64,000 bases of DNA from Zeimonas sediminis (GTDB lineage Bacteria > Pseudomonadota > Gammaproteobacteria > Burkholderiales > Burkholderiaceae_E): NCBI RefSeq assembly GCF_023721795.1, contig NZ_JAMQYE010000001.1, forward strand, positions 2,108,001 to 2,172,000, in the 5' to 3' direction. Below the pieces are notes generated by a model. The model did no database searches, was not told the origin of the DNA, and was given only the letters and a program-made list of their open reading frames with translations. The translations under genes and the position numbers were made by a program. The stretch's first letter is position 1; the number at the start of each line of letters is the position of its first letter. This document shows, piece by piece, positions 25,804 to 34,941 of this stretch.

Positions 25804-27021
25804 ATGAGCGGCGACCCGCGCGCGGACTTCTTCTTCCTGCCGGCCTGGCCCCCGACCGGCAACGCCGTCCTGTGGGTCTCGCTCACGATCGTGCTGGCCG
25901 GGCTGCTCGGCGAGCTCGCCTTCCGCCGCTTCAGGCTGCCGCGCGTGGTCGGTTACGCGGCGGTCGGCACGATCGTCTCGGCCTTCGGGCTCGGCATCGC
26001 CGGCACGCGGATCAACCCGAGCCTCCGGCTGATCGTCGACCTGGCCCTGGCCCTGTTGCTGTTCGAGATGGGCTGCCGGATCAACCTGCGCTGGCTGCGC
26101 ACCAATCCGTGGCTGCTCGCGACCAGCCTGATCGAGAGCGCGCTCACCTTCGTGCTGGTGCTGCTCACGCTGAGCTGGCTCGGCGTGGAATGGCGGCTCT
26201 CGCTCGCGGCGGCGGCGATCGCGATCGCCACCTCGCCGGCGGTGGTGATGCGGGTCGCCTCCGAATTCAATGCGTCGGGACAGGTGACCGAGCGACTGAT
26301 CCTGCTGACCGGCCTGAACACCTTCTACGCGGTGCTGGCCTCGAAGATCGTCTTCGGATGGCTGCACGCCGAGTACTCGGGAAGCTGGACGATCACGCTC
26401 GCGCACCCGCTCTACCTGCTCGCCGGCTCGGCGATCGTCGCCGCGCTGCTCGCCTTCGCCGTGTCGCAGCTCGCGCGCAAGCTCGACCTGCGCAACGAGA
26501 ACTCGACGCTGCTGCTGCTCGGCATGATCCTGCTGGCGCTGTCGGTCACGAAGATGGCCAACCTCTCCACCCTGCTGGTGCCGCTGCTCGCGGGCCTGAT
26601 CCTGCGCAACAGCACCGAGCGGCCCTGGATCTGGCCGCGCCATTTCGGCACCGCCGGCGGCGTGCTCGTGCTGATGCTGTTCGTGATCACCGGATCGGTC
26701 TGGTCGGTCGAAGCCATGGCGGTCGGCGCGATGCTCGGGCTGGCACTGATCGTGGCGCGGGGCGTCGCGAAGCTGGCCACCACGGTGGCGCTCAGCGGGC
26801 CGAGCGGCATCTCGACGCGGCAGGGACTGGCCCTCGGGGTGGCGATGACGCCGATCTCGGGCGCCGCGCTGGTGATGATGGCCGACCTGCAGCAACTCTA
26901 TCCGGAGTTCGCCGCCGGACTGACCGGCGTCATGTTCAGCGCGATCGCGGTCCTGGAGCTGATCGGCCCGATCGCGGTGCACCTCGCGCTGCGCAAGGCG
27001 CGCGAGTCCAACATCCCCTGA
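25804..27021 (+). CDS. Cation/proton antiporter (CPA2, Kef-like, no TrkA domain)
   Basis: A 405-residue membrane protein with about twelve helices and the CPA2 signature regions [40 protein letters not shown] and [20 protein letters not shown]. It lacks the C-terminal RCK/TrkA-N nucleotide-binding domain of KefB/KefC. Exchange of K+ or Na+ for H+ is inferred. The ATG at 25804 is used; a GTG at 25795 overlapping the channel stop would add three residues. Confidence 0.88.
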   Translation: MSGDPRADFFFLPAWPPTGNAVLWVSLTIVLAGLLGELAFRRFRLPRVVGYAAVGTIVSAFGLGIAGTRINPSLRLIVDLALALLLFEMGCRINLRWLRTNPWLLATSLIESALTFVLVLLTLSWLGVEWRLSLAAAAIAIATSPAVVMRVASEFNASGQVTERLILLTGLNTFYAVLASKIVFGWLHAEYSGSWTITLAHPLYLLAGSAIVAALLAFAVSQLARKLDLRNENSTLLLLGMILLALSVTKMANLSTLLVPLLAGLILRNSTERPWIWPRHFGTAGGVLVLMLFVITGSVWSVEAMAVGAMLGLALIVARGVAKLATTVALSGPSGISTRQGLALGVAMTPISGAALVMMADLQQLYPEFAAGLTGVMFSAIAVLELIGPIAVHLALRKARESNIP

Positions 27022-27043
27022 ACCGCCCCGGAGACGGACCAAC

Positions 27044-28159
27044 ATGCCGCTGGAAGCCTTCGCCGACTCGCGGGCGCTGACGCTCGGCGTCGAGCTCGAA
27101 CTGCAGATCGTCAACACGCACGACTACGACCTGACGCACGCATCGCACGACCTGCTGCGGCTGGTGTCGCGCCACAAGCTGCCCGGCGAGGTGAAGCCGG
27201 AGATGACCGACAGCATGATCGAGCTGTCGACCGGCATCTGCGGCGACTACGCCGACGCGCTGGCCCAGCTCGGCGAGATCCGCGACGCGCTCGTCGAGTG
27301 CGCCGGCAAGCTCAACGTGGGCCTGTCCGGCGGCGGCACGCACCCGTTCCAGGACTGGAGCCAGCGGCGGATCTACGAAGCGCCGCGCTTCCACATGCTG
27401 TCCGAGCTCTACGGCTACCTGTCCAAGCAGTTCACGATCTTCGGGCAGCACGTGCACGTCGGCTGCCCCGGGCCCGACGCCGCGCTGGTGCTGCTGCACG
27501 GGCTGTCGCGCTTCATCCCGCACTTCATCGCGCTGTCGGCCTCCTCGCCTTTCGTTCAGGGCACCGACACCGGCTTCCACTCGGCCCGACTGAATTCGGT
27601 GTTCGCGTTCCCGTTGTCAGGACGGGCGCCCTTCTCGCTGACCTGGGACGAGTTCTCGCGCTTCTTCGACAAGATGACCCGCACCGGCGTCGTCGAGAGC
27701 ATGAAGGACTTCTACTGGGACATCCGTCCGAAGCCCGAGTTCGGTACGATCGAGGTCCGTGTGCTCGACACGCCGCTCACGATCGAGAAGGCCGCCGCTC
27801 TGGCGGCCTACATCCAGTGCGTGGCGCGCTGGCTGAGCTTCGAGCAGCCCTTCCGCCCGGCCGAGGACGACTACCTGGTCTACACGTTCAACCGCTTCCA
27901 GGCCTGCCGCTTCGGCTTCGACGGCACCTTCGTCGACCCGCAGACCGGCGAGCACCGCACGATCGGCGATGACATCCTGCAGACGCTCGACGCGATCGAG
28001 CACCACTCGATCGAACTCGGCGCCGACGAGGGCTGCCGGCAGATCCGCGACGACGTCAAGGCCCGAGGCAACGACGCGACCTGGATCCGCCAGACCTACG
28101 CCGACGAGCACTTGCTGGCCGAGGTGGTCCGCCAGCAGTGCCTGCGCTGGAGCCGCTGA
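27044..28159 (+). CDS. YbdK-family carboxylate-amine ligase (GCS2)
   Basis: A 371-residue member of glutamate-cysteine ligase family 2. Marks are [44 protein letters not shown] and [13 protein letters not shown]; the Glu and His residues there form the ATP/Mg site. These enzymes make gamma-glutamyl or similar amides; many have weak glutamate-cysteine ligase activity and an unknown true substrate. The gene is followed after nine bases by a gamma-glutamyl hydrolase-like gene. Confidence 0.9.
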   Translation: MPLEAFADSRALTLGVELELQIVNTHDYDLTHASHDLLRLVSRHKLPGEVKPEMTDSMIELSTGICGDYADALAQLGEIRDALVECAGKLNVGLSGGGTHPFQDWSQRRIYEAPRFHMLSELYGYLSKQFTIFGQHVHVGCPGPDAALVLLHGLSRFIPHFIALSASSPFVQGTDTGFHSARLNSVFAFPLSGRAPFSLTWDEFSRFFDKMTRTGVVESMKDFYWDIRPKPEFGTIEVRVLDTPLTIEKAAALAAYIQCVARWLSFEQPFRPAEDDYLVYTFNRFQACRFGFDGTFVDPQTGEHRTIGDDILQTLDAIEHHSIELGADEGCRQIRDDVKARGNDATWIRQTYADEHLLAEVVRQQCLRWSR

Positions 28160-28168
28160 GCCGCGCAG

Positions 28169-28960
28169 ATGGTCCCACGGTCGCTGAAGATTGGTCTGTC
28201 GGCGCGGCTGCTGCACAACCCGCCGAAGGAGCTCGGCTTCCGGAACAAGACGCTGCAGTACCTGGAGCAGTCGATCGCCCACTGGATCATGGCGCACGGC
28301 GCGCTGGTCATGATGATCCCGACGATCAGCTCGAACGCCGAGGTGAGCCGGCGCGGCATCTCGGTGCGCAGCTACGTGCGCGAGCTCGACGGGCTGGTGC
28401 TGCAGGGCGGCGCGGACGTCAGCCCCCGCTCCTACGGCAAGGAACCGATGCGCGCCGACTGGGCCGGCGACATCGTGCGCGACCGCTACGAGATGGAGCT
28501 GATCCACGAGTTCATGGCGCAGGGCAAGCCGGTGCTCGGCATCTGTCGCGGCGCGCAGCTGCTGAACGTGGCCTTCGGCGGCACGCTGTACCAGGACATC
28601 CCGACACTGCGACCCGAGGCGATTCCGCACGTCGATGCCGAGCTGTACGACCGGCTGCAGCACGACGTGACCTTCGAGCCGGAATCGCGGCTTGCCGCGC
28701 TGTACCCGGGACAGGATGGCGGGCGGGTAAACAGCATCCACCACCAGGCGGTCGACCGGCTGGGCGGTGACCTGGTGGTCGACGCGCGCTCGAGCGCCGA
28801 CGGCATCGTCGAGGCGATACGCTGGCGCGGCAGCGGCTATGCGATGGGCCTTCAGTGGCACCCGGAATTCCACGCCGCCGACGGTGAACTGCTCGACAGC
28901 TCGCCGATCATGCTGGACTTTCTCGAAACGGCCGCCCGGATGCGCGACGCCCCCGAGTGA
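28169..28960 (+). CDS. Gamma-glutamyl hydrolase-like class I amidotransferase (PuuD family)
   Basis: A 263-residue peptidase C26-type enzyme. The nucleophile Cys is in VLGICRGAQLLNVAFGG (near residue 126), and the His/Glu partners are in GLQWHPEFH (near 230). LDGLVLQGGADVSPRSYG is the oxyanion region. It would hydrolyse a gamma-glutamyl amide; in PuuD the substrate is gamma-glutamyl-GABA. Next to the GCS2 ligase, it could close a gamma-glutamyl conjugate cycle. The partner substrate is not known. Confidence 0.9.
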   Translation: MVPRSLKIGLSARLLHNPPKELGFRNKTLQYLEQSIAHWIMAHGALVMMIPTISSNAEVSRRGISVRSYVRELDGLVLQGGADVSPRSYGKEPMRADWAGDIVRDRYEMELIHEFMAQGKPVLGICRGAQLLNVAFGGTLYQDIPTLRPEAIPHVDAELYDRLQHDVTFEPESRLAALYPGQDGGRVNSIHHQAVDRLGGDLVVDARSSADGIVEAIRWRGSGYAMGLQWHPEFHAADGELLDSSPIMLDFLETAARMRDAPE

Positions 28961-29024
28961 CGCGCTCCGGTATGCTCGCCGGCGGGCGCGAGGGCCCGCG
29001 AACCGGACCAGGGAGACAGCGAGC

Positions 29025-29786
29025 ATGAGACCGAACGGAGTGCGCGAACGCAACCGGGCCGGCGAACCGGCGATCGTGGGCTGGGTCTCCTTCGACAGCC
29101 TGTTCGCGGCCGAGCTGATCGGCCACGCCGGCTTCGACGCGGTGATCGTCGACCTGCAGCACGGTCCCTTCCACCTGGACACCGCGATCGGCATGATGCA
29201 GGCGCTGTCCTCGACGCCCGCCACGCCGATGGCGCGCTGCCCCGCGCTCGACTTCGGCACGATCAACAAGCTGCTCGACGGCGGCGCCTGGGGCATCGTC
29301 TGCCCGATGATCGACACGCCCGAGCAGGCGCGTGAGTTCGTGTCCGCCTGCCGATACCCGCCGGCCGGCACGCGCTCGTTCGGCCCGGCCCGCGGCCTGC
29401 TCTACGGCGGGCCCGACTACTTCGACCGCGCCAACGAGACGATCGAGACCTGGGCGATGATCGAGACCGCCGAGGGCCTGCGCAACCTCGAGGCGATCTG
29501 CGCGGTCGACGGCCTGGACGGCGTGTTCGTCGGCCCCGGCGACCTGTCGCTCGCGCTCGGCCTGCCGCCGACCCCGCGCTGGCGCGAAGGGCCGCTCGCC
29601 GACGCCCTCGACCGGATCCTGCAGGGGGCGAAGGCCGCCGGGCGGCGCGCCGGCATCTTCTGCACCACGAAGGAAATGGCAGCCGACATGCGCCGGGCGG
29701 GCTTCGACTTCATCGTGCCCGGCTTCGATGCGCTGCATCTGACGGCCGCCGCGCGGGAGTGGGTGGCGGCGGCGCGGGAGGGCTGA
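29025..29786 (+). CDS. HpcH/HpaI-family aldolase
   Basis: A 253-residue TIM-barrel class II pyruvate aldolase. Marks: VGWVSFDSLFAAELIGHAGFD, VIVDLQHGPF with the catalytic His, the metal Glu in WAMIETAEGLRN and metal Asp in GVFVGPGDLSLALG. Such enzymes cleave 4-hydroxy-2-oxo acids to pyruvate or glyoxylate plus an aldehyde. The ATG at 29025 follows a GGGAGA ribosome site (29011-29016). It lies 64 bases after the amidotransferase and is probably separately or weakly co-transcribed. Confidence 0.9.
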   Translation: MRPNGVRERNRAGEPAIVGWVSFDSLFAAELIGHAGFDAVIVDLQHGPFHLDTAIGMMQALSSTPATPMARCPALDFGTINKLLDGGAWGIVCPMIDTPEQAREFVSACRYPPAGTRSFGPARGLLYGGPDYFDRANETIETWAMIETAEGLRNLEAICAVDGLDGVFVGPGDLSLALGLPPTPRWREGPLADALDRILQGAKAAGRRAGIFCTTKEMAADMRRAGFDFIVPGFDALHLTAAAREWVAAAREG

Positions 29787-29845
29787 CGGCCCGCGGGGGC
29801 TGACGGTTGGCTCGACAGCCGGAGGAGGCTCCCGGCGGCGGGCAA

Positions 29846-30661
29846 TCAGGCGCGACGTCGCGCCGGGCGCGACGGCAGCTCGGCGACCCGGCTGCCGTCG
29901 GTCACGAAGATCCGCTCGCCGGCTCGCGGCCTGACCGGCCAGCCGCCAGTGAACTCCCCGAAGGCCGGCAGCACGGCGTCGCGGCGCCCGACCCGGAAGC
30001 ACGGAAGGCGAAGGCGGTCCGCGCGGCCGCCGACCACGCAGACCGGGTGCAGGTGGCCGGCCAGCGAGAAGAGCTCCGGATCGCCGTCGCCGCAGTCCGC
30101 GCGGGCTTCGCCGGAGGGGCCCGGAACGGCACCGCCTTCGAAGGCCGGGGAGTCGTCGGGCGGCTCGTGCAGCAGGCGCAGGCCGCCGAGACGGTAGCCG
30201 GGCGCGACGGTCTCGATCCCGCATTCGGCGGGCAGCTCGCCGGCGCGCTGGTCGTGGTTGCCGCGCACCAGCACGACCTCGACCCGGCGATGCCGGGCGC
30301 GCCAGGCGGCCAGCGCAGCGACCGTGGCAGGCTGGCCGGCCAGCGGGCCGTGCACCAGGTCGCCGAGCAGGAACAGGGCGCGGGCGCCGGTCAGGGCGAG
30401 CAGTGCGTCCAGGCGCGCCAGCGTGCGCTCAGTCGTCCCCGCAGGCACGGGCAGGCCATGTGCCCGGAAGGTCCCCGCCTTCCCCACGTGAAGGTCCGCC
30501 ACCATCAGAGAGCGCGAGGCCGTGTCCAGCGCCGCCCGCTGCGGCAGCAACAGCAGCTCGCGGGACGCTGCCTGGATGACCGCGGCCCCGCTCGGGGCGC
30601 CCGCATGCCCGCTCGCCTCGAGGGCGGGGATCGATCCGGGCGGGTTCGCGACGCAGGGCAT
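29846..30661 (-). CDS. pdeM: Ligase-associated DNA damage response endonuclease PdeM
   Basis: A 271-residue calcineurin-like metallophosphoesterase. All metal motifs are present: MVADLHVGK, FLLGDLVHG, VLVRGNHDQ and SLAGHLHPV. The gene belongs with the ligase, helicase and exonuclease genes upstream on the same strand, although here a rhodanese-like gene lies between. A TAGAAT hexamer ends exactly six bases before the ATG, so the message may be leaderless. The C-terminal RPARRRA is a plausible natural end. Confidence 0.9.
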   Translation of the reverse strand: MPCVANPPGSIPALEASGHAGAPSGAAVIQAASRELLLLPQRAALDTASRSLMVADLHVGKAGTFRAHGLPVPAGTTERTLARLDALLALTGARALFLLGDLVHGPLAGQPATVAALAAWRARHRRVEVVLVRGNHDQRAGELPAECGIETVAPGYRLGGLRLLHEPPDDSPAFEGGAVPGPSGEARADCGDGDPELFSLAGHLHPVCVVGGRADRLRLPCFRVGRRDAVLPAFGEFTGGWPVRPRAGERIFVTDGSRVAELPSRPARRRA

Positions 30662-30667
30662 CCCGCG

Positions 30668-30673
30668 ATTCTA
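30668..30673 (-). promoter_or_regulatory. Candidate -10 box for a leaderless pdeM transcript
   Basis: On the minus strand the bases read TAGAAT followed by six bases and then the pdeM ATG. A start six or seven bases after a -10 box would coincide with the first base of the codon. There is no Shine-Dalgarno sequence. The same arrangement occurs at hslR. Confidence 0.4.
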
Positions 30674-30865
30674 GGGCGACTGCGCGCGGTCCGAACCACT
30701 GGCGCTCGGTGATTCGCAACAGGCAGCGGATCGGGTCCATCGGGTGCGGGCGGCAGTCGCGTTGCGGTCGGGGAGGATCAGCATGCCGGCCCGCGATGAC
30801 GCGAGCGTGACAGAGACCTTTCGGGCGCAGCGCCGCGTCGCGCCGGGGGCGGCGGCGCTCTGCGC

Positions 30866-31465
30866 TCAGCGCCGCCCGAGCTCGCGCTGCAGGGCCAGCA
30901 GGCGGTCGCGCATCGCGCCGACGTCGGCGTAGCGCTCGCCGGCCACCGGCAGTTCGAGCGCGTTGGCCCAGGCCTGCCAGGCGTCGGCATAGACGCGGAC
31001 CTGCCGAAAGCCCTGCTCGCGCAGCGCCGCCGCGACCCGGCGCGCGGTGTCGGCGTCGTGACCGTAGACGATCGTCTCCTTGCGGCGGTCGAAGCCCGCG
31101 AGGCGCTCGCGCAGGCCCGCGAGGGCGGCGGCGGAGATCGTGTCGCCGTCGATCCCGGCCTCGGCGACCGGCACGCTGACCGCCCCCGGGATGTGGCCGC
31201 CGCGCAGCGCCCGGATGTCGCGGCCCGCGTACTCGTCGGCCGAGCGGACGTCGATCAGCTGCACCCAGGGCTGGTCGATGCGCGACAGCATCTCGCGGGT
31301 CGACACGACGGCATCCTGGCCGCCGGCGGCCGAGGCGAGGCCGGGCATCGCGGCCAGCGAAGCCACGGTCAGCAGGGCGACGGATGCGAGGCGGCGCAGC
31401 GGCGCGACGACGCGGCCGGCGGCGGGCCGGACGGAAAGGAAGGCGGAAGCGAAGCTGGCGGACAT
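30866..31465 (-). CDS. Exported rhodanese-like protein lacking the active cysteine
   Basis: A 199-residue protein with a signal peptide (RLASVALLTVASLAAMPGLASA) and one rhodanese domain: WVQLIDVRSADEYAGRDI, RGGHIPGAVSVPVAEAG and then KETIVYGHDADTARRVA. In active rhodaneses a cysteine follows VVY; here it is Gly and no Cys lies in the loop, so sulfurtransferase activity is unlikely. The ATG at 31465 follows GAGGAG (31470-31475) and opens the signal peptide; the frame upstream is longer but less likely. It lies between the DEXH helicase and pdeM. Confidence 0.8.
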   Translation of the reverse strand: MSASFASAFLSVRPAAGRVVAPLRRLASVALLTVASLAAMPGLASAAGGQDAVVSTREMLSRIDQPWVQLIDVRSADEYAGRDIRALRGGHIPGAVSVPVAEAGIDGDTISAAALAGLRERLAGFDRRKETIVYGHDADTARRVAAALREQGFRQVRVYADAWQAWANALELPVAGERYADVGAMRDRLLALQRELGRR

Positions 31466-31535
31466 GGCGGCACTCCTCGATCGGATGCCGCGAGTCTGGT
31501 CCGGCCGGGACGCGGCGGCCAGCATACGCGCGGAC

Positions 31536-31551
31536 GGCATATCGATATGCC
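31536..31551. repeat. Perfect 16-base palindrome upstream of the rhodanese-like gene
   Basis: GGCATATCGATATGCC reads the same on both strands and is AT-rich in its centre, unlike its surroundings. It lies 70 bases upstream of the rhodanese-like start, in the short gap after the helicase gene. It looks like a dimer binding site for a repressor; the regulator is not in the window. Confidence 0.5.
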
Positions 31552-31576
31552 CGCGCCTTGCCTGCGGCGACGCCAC

Positions 31577-34042
31577 TCAGCGATCGGCGCCGGCCGCGCG
31601 CTCCAGCTCGGCGACCAGCCTCGCCACCCGATCGGACAGCTTCTCGGTGGAGAGCCGCTCGCGCATCCGCTCGACCATCAGCGGAAACGCGAACGGCGAC
31701 GGCCGCTGCAGCTCGACCCAGCGCAGCCGGCAGCGGCCGATCCGCTCGAGCTCGCGGCGCAGCCGGCCGACCTCGAGCTCGCGCTCGAGCACTTCCCGCC
31801 GCGCCTGGTCGAGCAGCAGGTTGCCCGGATCGTGCTGCCTGAAGACCTCCCAGAACAGGCTGGCCGAGGCCTGCAGCTGCCGCGCGCCCTTCGGCGCGCC
31901 GGGGTAGCCGGGAAACAGCAGGCCGGCGATCCGCGCGATCTCGCGAAAGCGCCTCATCGCGAGCTCGCCGCTGTTCAGGCTGTCGAGGACGTCGTCGAGC
32001 AGGCCCTCGGCCGACAACAGGCTGCCGTCGCGCATCGGCGCCCAGTCGACCGGCGCGGGCGACAGCAGCTCGAAGCCGTAGTCGTTGACCGCGATCGAGA
32101 ATGTCGCCGGCGCGCGACGCGCCAGCCGCATCGCGAGCAGCGAGGCCAGCCCCAGGTGGACCTGGCGGCCGGCGAACGGGAACACGAACAGGTGGGCGCC
32201 CTCGCGCGAGCGCAGCGCCTCCACGAGCAGCGTGTGCCGGTCCGGCAGCGCCGACACCGTCGACTGCAGCTCGAGCAGGGGCCGCAGCGCCTTCATCTCC
32301 GGCCCCTCGAAGCGACCGCGCCCGGCCTCGGCGAGCCGGGCCAGCACCGCGTCCGACATCTCGGTCGACAGCGGCATCCGCCCGCCGTTCCAGCGCGGCA
32401 CTGCGGCGCGCCGGCCGGTCGCCCGGCGCACCCAGGCGGTCATCTCGTGGACGCGGACCAGCTCGAGCAAGCGCCCGGCGAACAGGAAGCAGTCGCCGCG
32501 CCGCAGCCTGCCGACGAAGCTCTCCTCGACGCTGCCCAGGCGCTGGCCGGTCATGAAGCGGACCTGCAGCGCCGCGTCTGACACGATCGTGCCGATCGCC
32601 ATCCGGTGCCTGCGCGCGATCCGGGGATCGGCGACCCGATGGACGCCCTCGTCGTCGGGCGCCACGCGGCGGTAGTCCGGGTAGGCGGTCAGGCTGGCGC
32701 CGCCGCGCAGCACGAAGTCCAGCGCCCAGCGCCACTCCTGGTCGGTCAGGCCGCGATAGGCGTGGGTGTCGCGCACCTCGGCCAGCAGCGCGTCGGGGCG
32801 AAAGCCCGGCCCGGCCGCGACGGTGACCAGGTGCTGGACCAGCACGTCGAGCGCCCCTTCCGGTGGCTCGCGCGACTCGATGCGGCCCGCCGTCGCGGCA
32901 TCGCGGGCCGCCGCGGCCTCGACCAGCTCGAGCGCGTTGGTCGGCACCAGCGTGACCCGGGACGGCCTGCCGGGCGCATGGCCCGAACGACCGGCGCGCT
33001 GCAGCAGCCGGGCGACGCCCTTCGCGCTGCCGACCTGCAGCACCCGCTCGACCGGCGCGAAGTCGACGCCCAGGTCGAGGCTGGACGTGCAGACCACCGC
33101 CTTCAGCGCGCCGCGCTTGATGCCGGCCTCGACCCAGTCGCGGACCTCGCGATCCAGCGAACCGTGATGCAGCGCGATCGCGCCCGCCCAGTCGGGGCGG
33201 GCATCCAGCAGCGCCTGGTACCAGAGCTCGGCCTGCGCCCGCGTGTTGCAGAAGACCAGCGTGCCCGGGCTCGCGTCGAGCTCGCGGACCACCGCCTCCA
33301 GCATCGACAGGCCCAGGTGGCCGGCCCACGGGAAGCGGCCCGTGCGCCCGGGCAGCAGCGCATCGACGACCAGCCGCTTGGCGAGGCGCCCCTGCACCAG
33401 CCTCCCGGGCCGGCCGGCGAGCAGCACGTCGCGCGCCTCGTCGAGGTTGCCGAGCGTGGCCGAGAGCCCCCACACGAGCAGCCGCGGGTTGAGCCGGCGA
33501 AGCCGGGCCAGCGCGAGCTGCAACTGGACGCCGCGCTTGTTGCCCAGCAGCTCGTGCCATTCGTCGACGACCACGACCTCGACCGCGCCGAGCGCCGCGT
33601 CGGCGTCGGGGCGCGAGAGCATCAGTGACAGGCTCTCCGGCGTGGTGACCAGCGCGGGCGGCGGCGAGCGGTCCTGCCGCTGGCGCTCGGCGGTCGCGGT
33701 GTCCCCGGTGCGCAGCCCTACGGTCCATTGCGCGAACGCGCCGTCGCCGAGCTCCGCGAGCGGCTCGCGCAGCGCGAGCGCCGTGTCGGCGGCGAGCGCC
33801 CGCATCGGCGTGATCCACAGCACCCGGAGCCGGGCGCGAGGCGGCGCGCCGGCGCCCGACACGCGAAGCAGCGCGCCGATCCAGGCCGACCAGGTCTTGC
33901 CGGCGCCGGTCGTCGCGTGCAGCAGGCCGGATTCGCCGTCCCGCATCGCGCGCCAGACCTCGCGCTGGAACGCGAAGGGCTTCAGGCCGCGTGCGGCGAA
34001 CCAGCGGTCCGCGGCGGCGATCGGGACGGCCGCCTTGCTCAT
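31577..34042 (-). CDS. Ligase-associated DEXH-box helicase (Lhr-like)
   Basis: An 821-residue superfamily 2 helicase of the ligase-associated DNA damage response family. Motifs in order: [15 protein letters not shown] (Walker A, near residue 45), [16 protein letters not shown] (DEWH, near 155), [12 protein letters not shown] (motif III) and [14 protein letters not shown] (motif VI, near 345), followed by a long C-terminal Lhr-core region. The ATG at 34042 overlaps the DUF429 stop by four bases; a start 11 codons upstream is less likely. It would unwind damaged DNA with the ligase and exonuclease of the same cassette. Confidence 0.93.
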   Translation of the reverse strand: MSKAAVPIAAADRWFAARGLKPFAFQREVWRAMRDGESGLLHATTGAGKTWSAWIGALLRVSGAGAPPRARLRVLWITPMRALAADTALALREPLAELGDGAFAQWTVGLRTGDTATAERQRQDRSPPPALVTTPESLSLMLSRPDADAALGAVEVVVVDEWHELLGNKRGVQLQLALARLRRLNPRLLVWGLSATLGNLDEARDVLLAGRPGRLVQGRLAKRLVVDALLPGRTGRFPWAGHLGLSMLEAVVRELDASPGTLVFCNTRAQAELWYQALLDARPDWAGAIALHHGSLDREVRDWVEAGIKRGALKAVVCTSSLDLGVDFAPVERVLQVGSAKGVARLLQRAGRSGHAPGRPSRVTLVPTNALELVEAAAARDAATAGRIESREPPEGALDVLVQHLVTVAAGPGFRPDALLAEVRDTHAYRGLTDQEWRWALDFVLRGGASLTAYPDYRRVAPDDEGVHRVADPRIARRHRMAIGTIVSDAALQVRFMTGQRLGSVEESFVGRLRRGDCFLFAGRLLELVRVHEMTAWVRRATGRRAAVPRWNGGRMPLSTEMSDAVLARLAEAGRGRFEGPEMKALRPLLELQSTVSALPDRHTLLVEALRSREGAHLFVFPFAGRQVHLGLASLLAMRLARRAPATFSIAVNDYGFELLSPAPVDWAPMRDGSLLSAEGLLDDVLDSLNSGELAMRRFREIARIAGLLFPGYPGAPKGARQLQASASLFWEVFRQHDPGNLLLDQARREVLERELEVGRLRRELERIGRCRLRWVELQRPSPFAFPLMVERMRERLSTEKLSDRVARLVAELERAAGADR

Positions 34043-34941
34043 GCGGCGCCGCCGGGCGGCACCGAGACGATCCATCCCTCGATCGGGTCGAAGCCGGGCG
34101 GCAGGCCGAAGCCGGCGTCGCGCCGCTGCCAGGCCCAGGCAGCCTGCGCAAGGCAGAGCACCGCGTCGAGCCGGTCGCCGCTCGCGTCATCGACGCACTC
34201 GCTCGCCAGCCCGGCCGGGAAGCGCACCGCGATGCCGAGCCGGTCGACGCCCTCGGCCAGCGCCGCCACGATGCGCGCCCGCGCCTCGCGCCGCTCGGGC
34301 GTCTGGCGCCTGCGCTCGTCGGACTTGTACGACTCACGCCCGACGATCGCGCGCGCCAGGAAGCCGGGGTAGGCCTCGAGCGCGATACGGTCGGGGTCGC
34401 CGGCGTGCATGCCGGGCAGCGTCGCGCCGGCGCGCAGCAGCCGCGGCGCCCCGGCGTGCAGCATCAGCGCGACCGGCGGGTTGACCCACTTCATCGACGG
34501 GCTGGAGCCCGCCGGCAGGTCGGTCGCGCGATGCGCGAACTTGGACCCGACCGGACGGCCAGCACAGAAGGTGCGCAGCCGCGCCACCAGCTCGGGACGG
34601 GCGAGCGCCTCGACGCGCCGGATCGAGCCCGCCCACGCGCCGCGCTGCGCCCGCGTGTCGCCCCGCGCCCGCGTGCCCTTCGGGTCGCCCGGCGCCAGGG
34701 CCTCGCCGACGCCTGCCAGCCATTGCCAGGCCTCGAGCAGCTCGCGCGGCAGGCCGAACGGGAAGTCGAAGCCGCCCAGCCAGGGGCCCGGGCGGTCGAG
34801 CCAGTCGTCGAACGCGTCGAGACTCTCGAGCAGCTCGAAGCCGGTCAGCTCGAGCCGCCCGACGGCGAGCCGGCCCGAGGCGACCACGATCGGCTTGCGC
34901 CGCGTGGGCGCCGAACTGAAATCGATCCCGCAGAGCTTCAT
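34039..34941 (-). CDS. DUF429 protein (RNase H-like fold) inside the ligase cassette
   Basis: A 300-residue DUF429 protein. The N-terminal strand [18 protein letters not shown] and [17 protein letters not shown] place acidic residues where RNase H-fold nucleases keep their metal-binding Asp; later segments [15 protein letters not shown] and [17 protein letters not shown] are conserved in the family. Its biochemical role is unknown. Its start overlaps the ligase stop and its stop overlaps the helicase start, each as ATGA, so it is translationally built into the repair operon. Confidence 0.85.
   Translation of the reverse strand: MKLCGIDFSSAPTRRKPIVVASGRLAVGRLELTGFELLESLDAFDDWLDRPGPWLGGFDFPFGLPRELLEAWQWLAGVGEALAPGDPKGTRARGDTRAQRGAWAGSIRRVEALARPELVARLRTFCAGRPVGSKFAHRATDLPAGSSPSMKWVNPPVALMLHAGAPRLLRAGATLPGMHAGDPDRIALEAYPGFLARAIVGRESYKSDERRRQTPERREARARIVAALAEGVDRLGIAVRFPAGLASECVDDASGDRLDAVLCLAQAAWAWQRRDAGFGLPPGFDPIEGWIVSVPPGGAA

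Noticed and set aside
30429-34337. A 1302-codon minus-strand frame over the helicase region
   Set aside because: It is an out-of-frame shadow of the helicase and DUF429 genes, without motifs.
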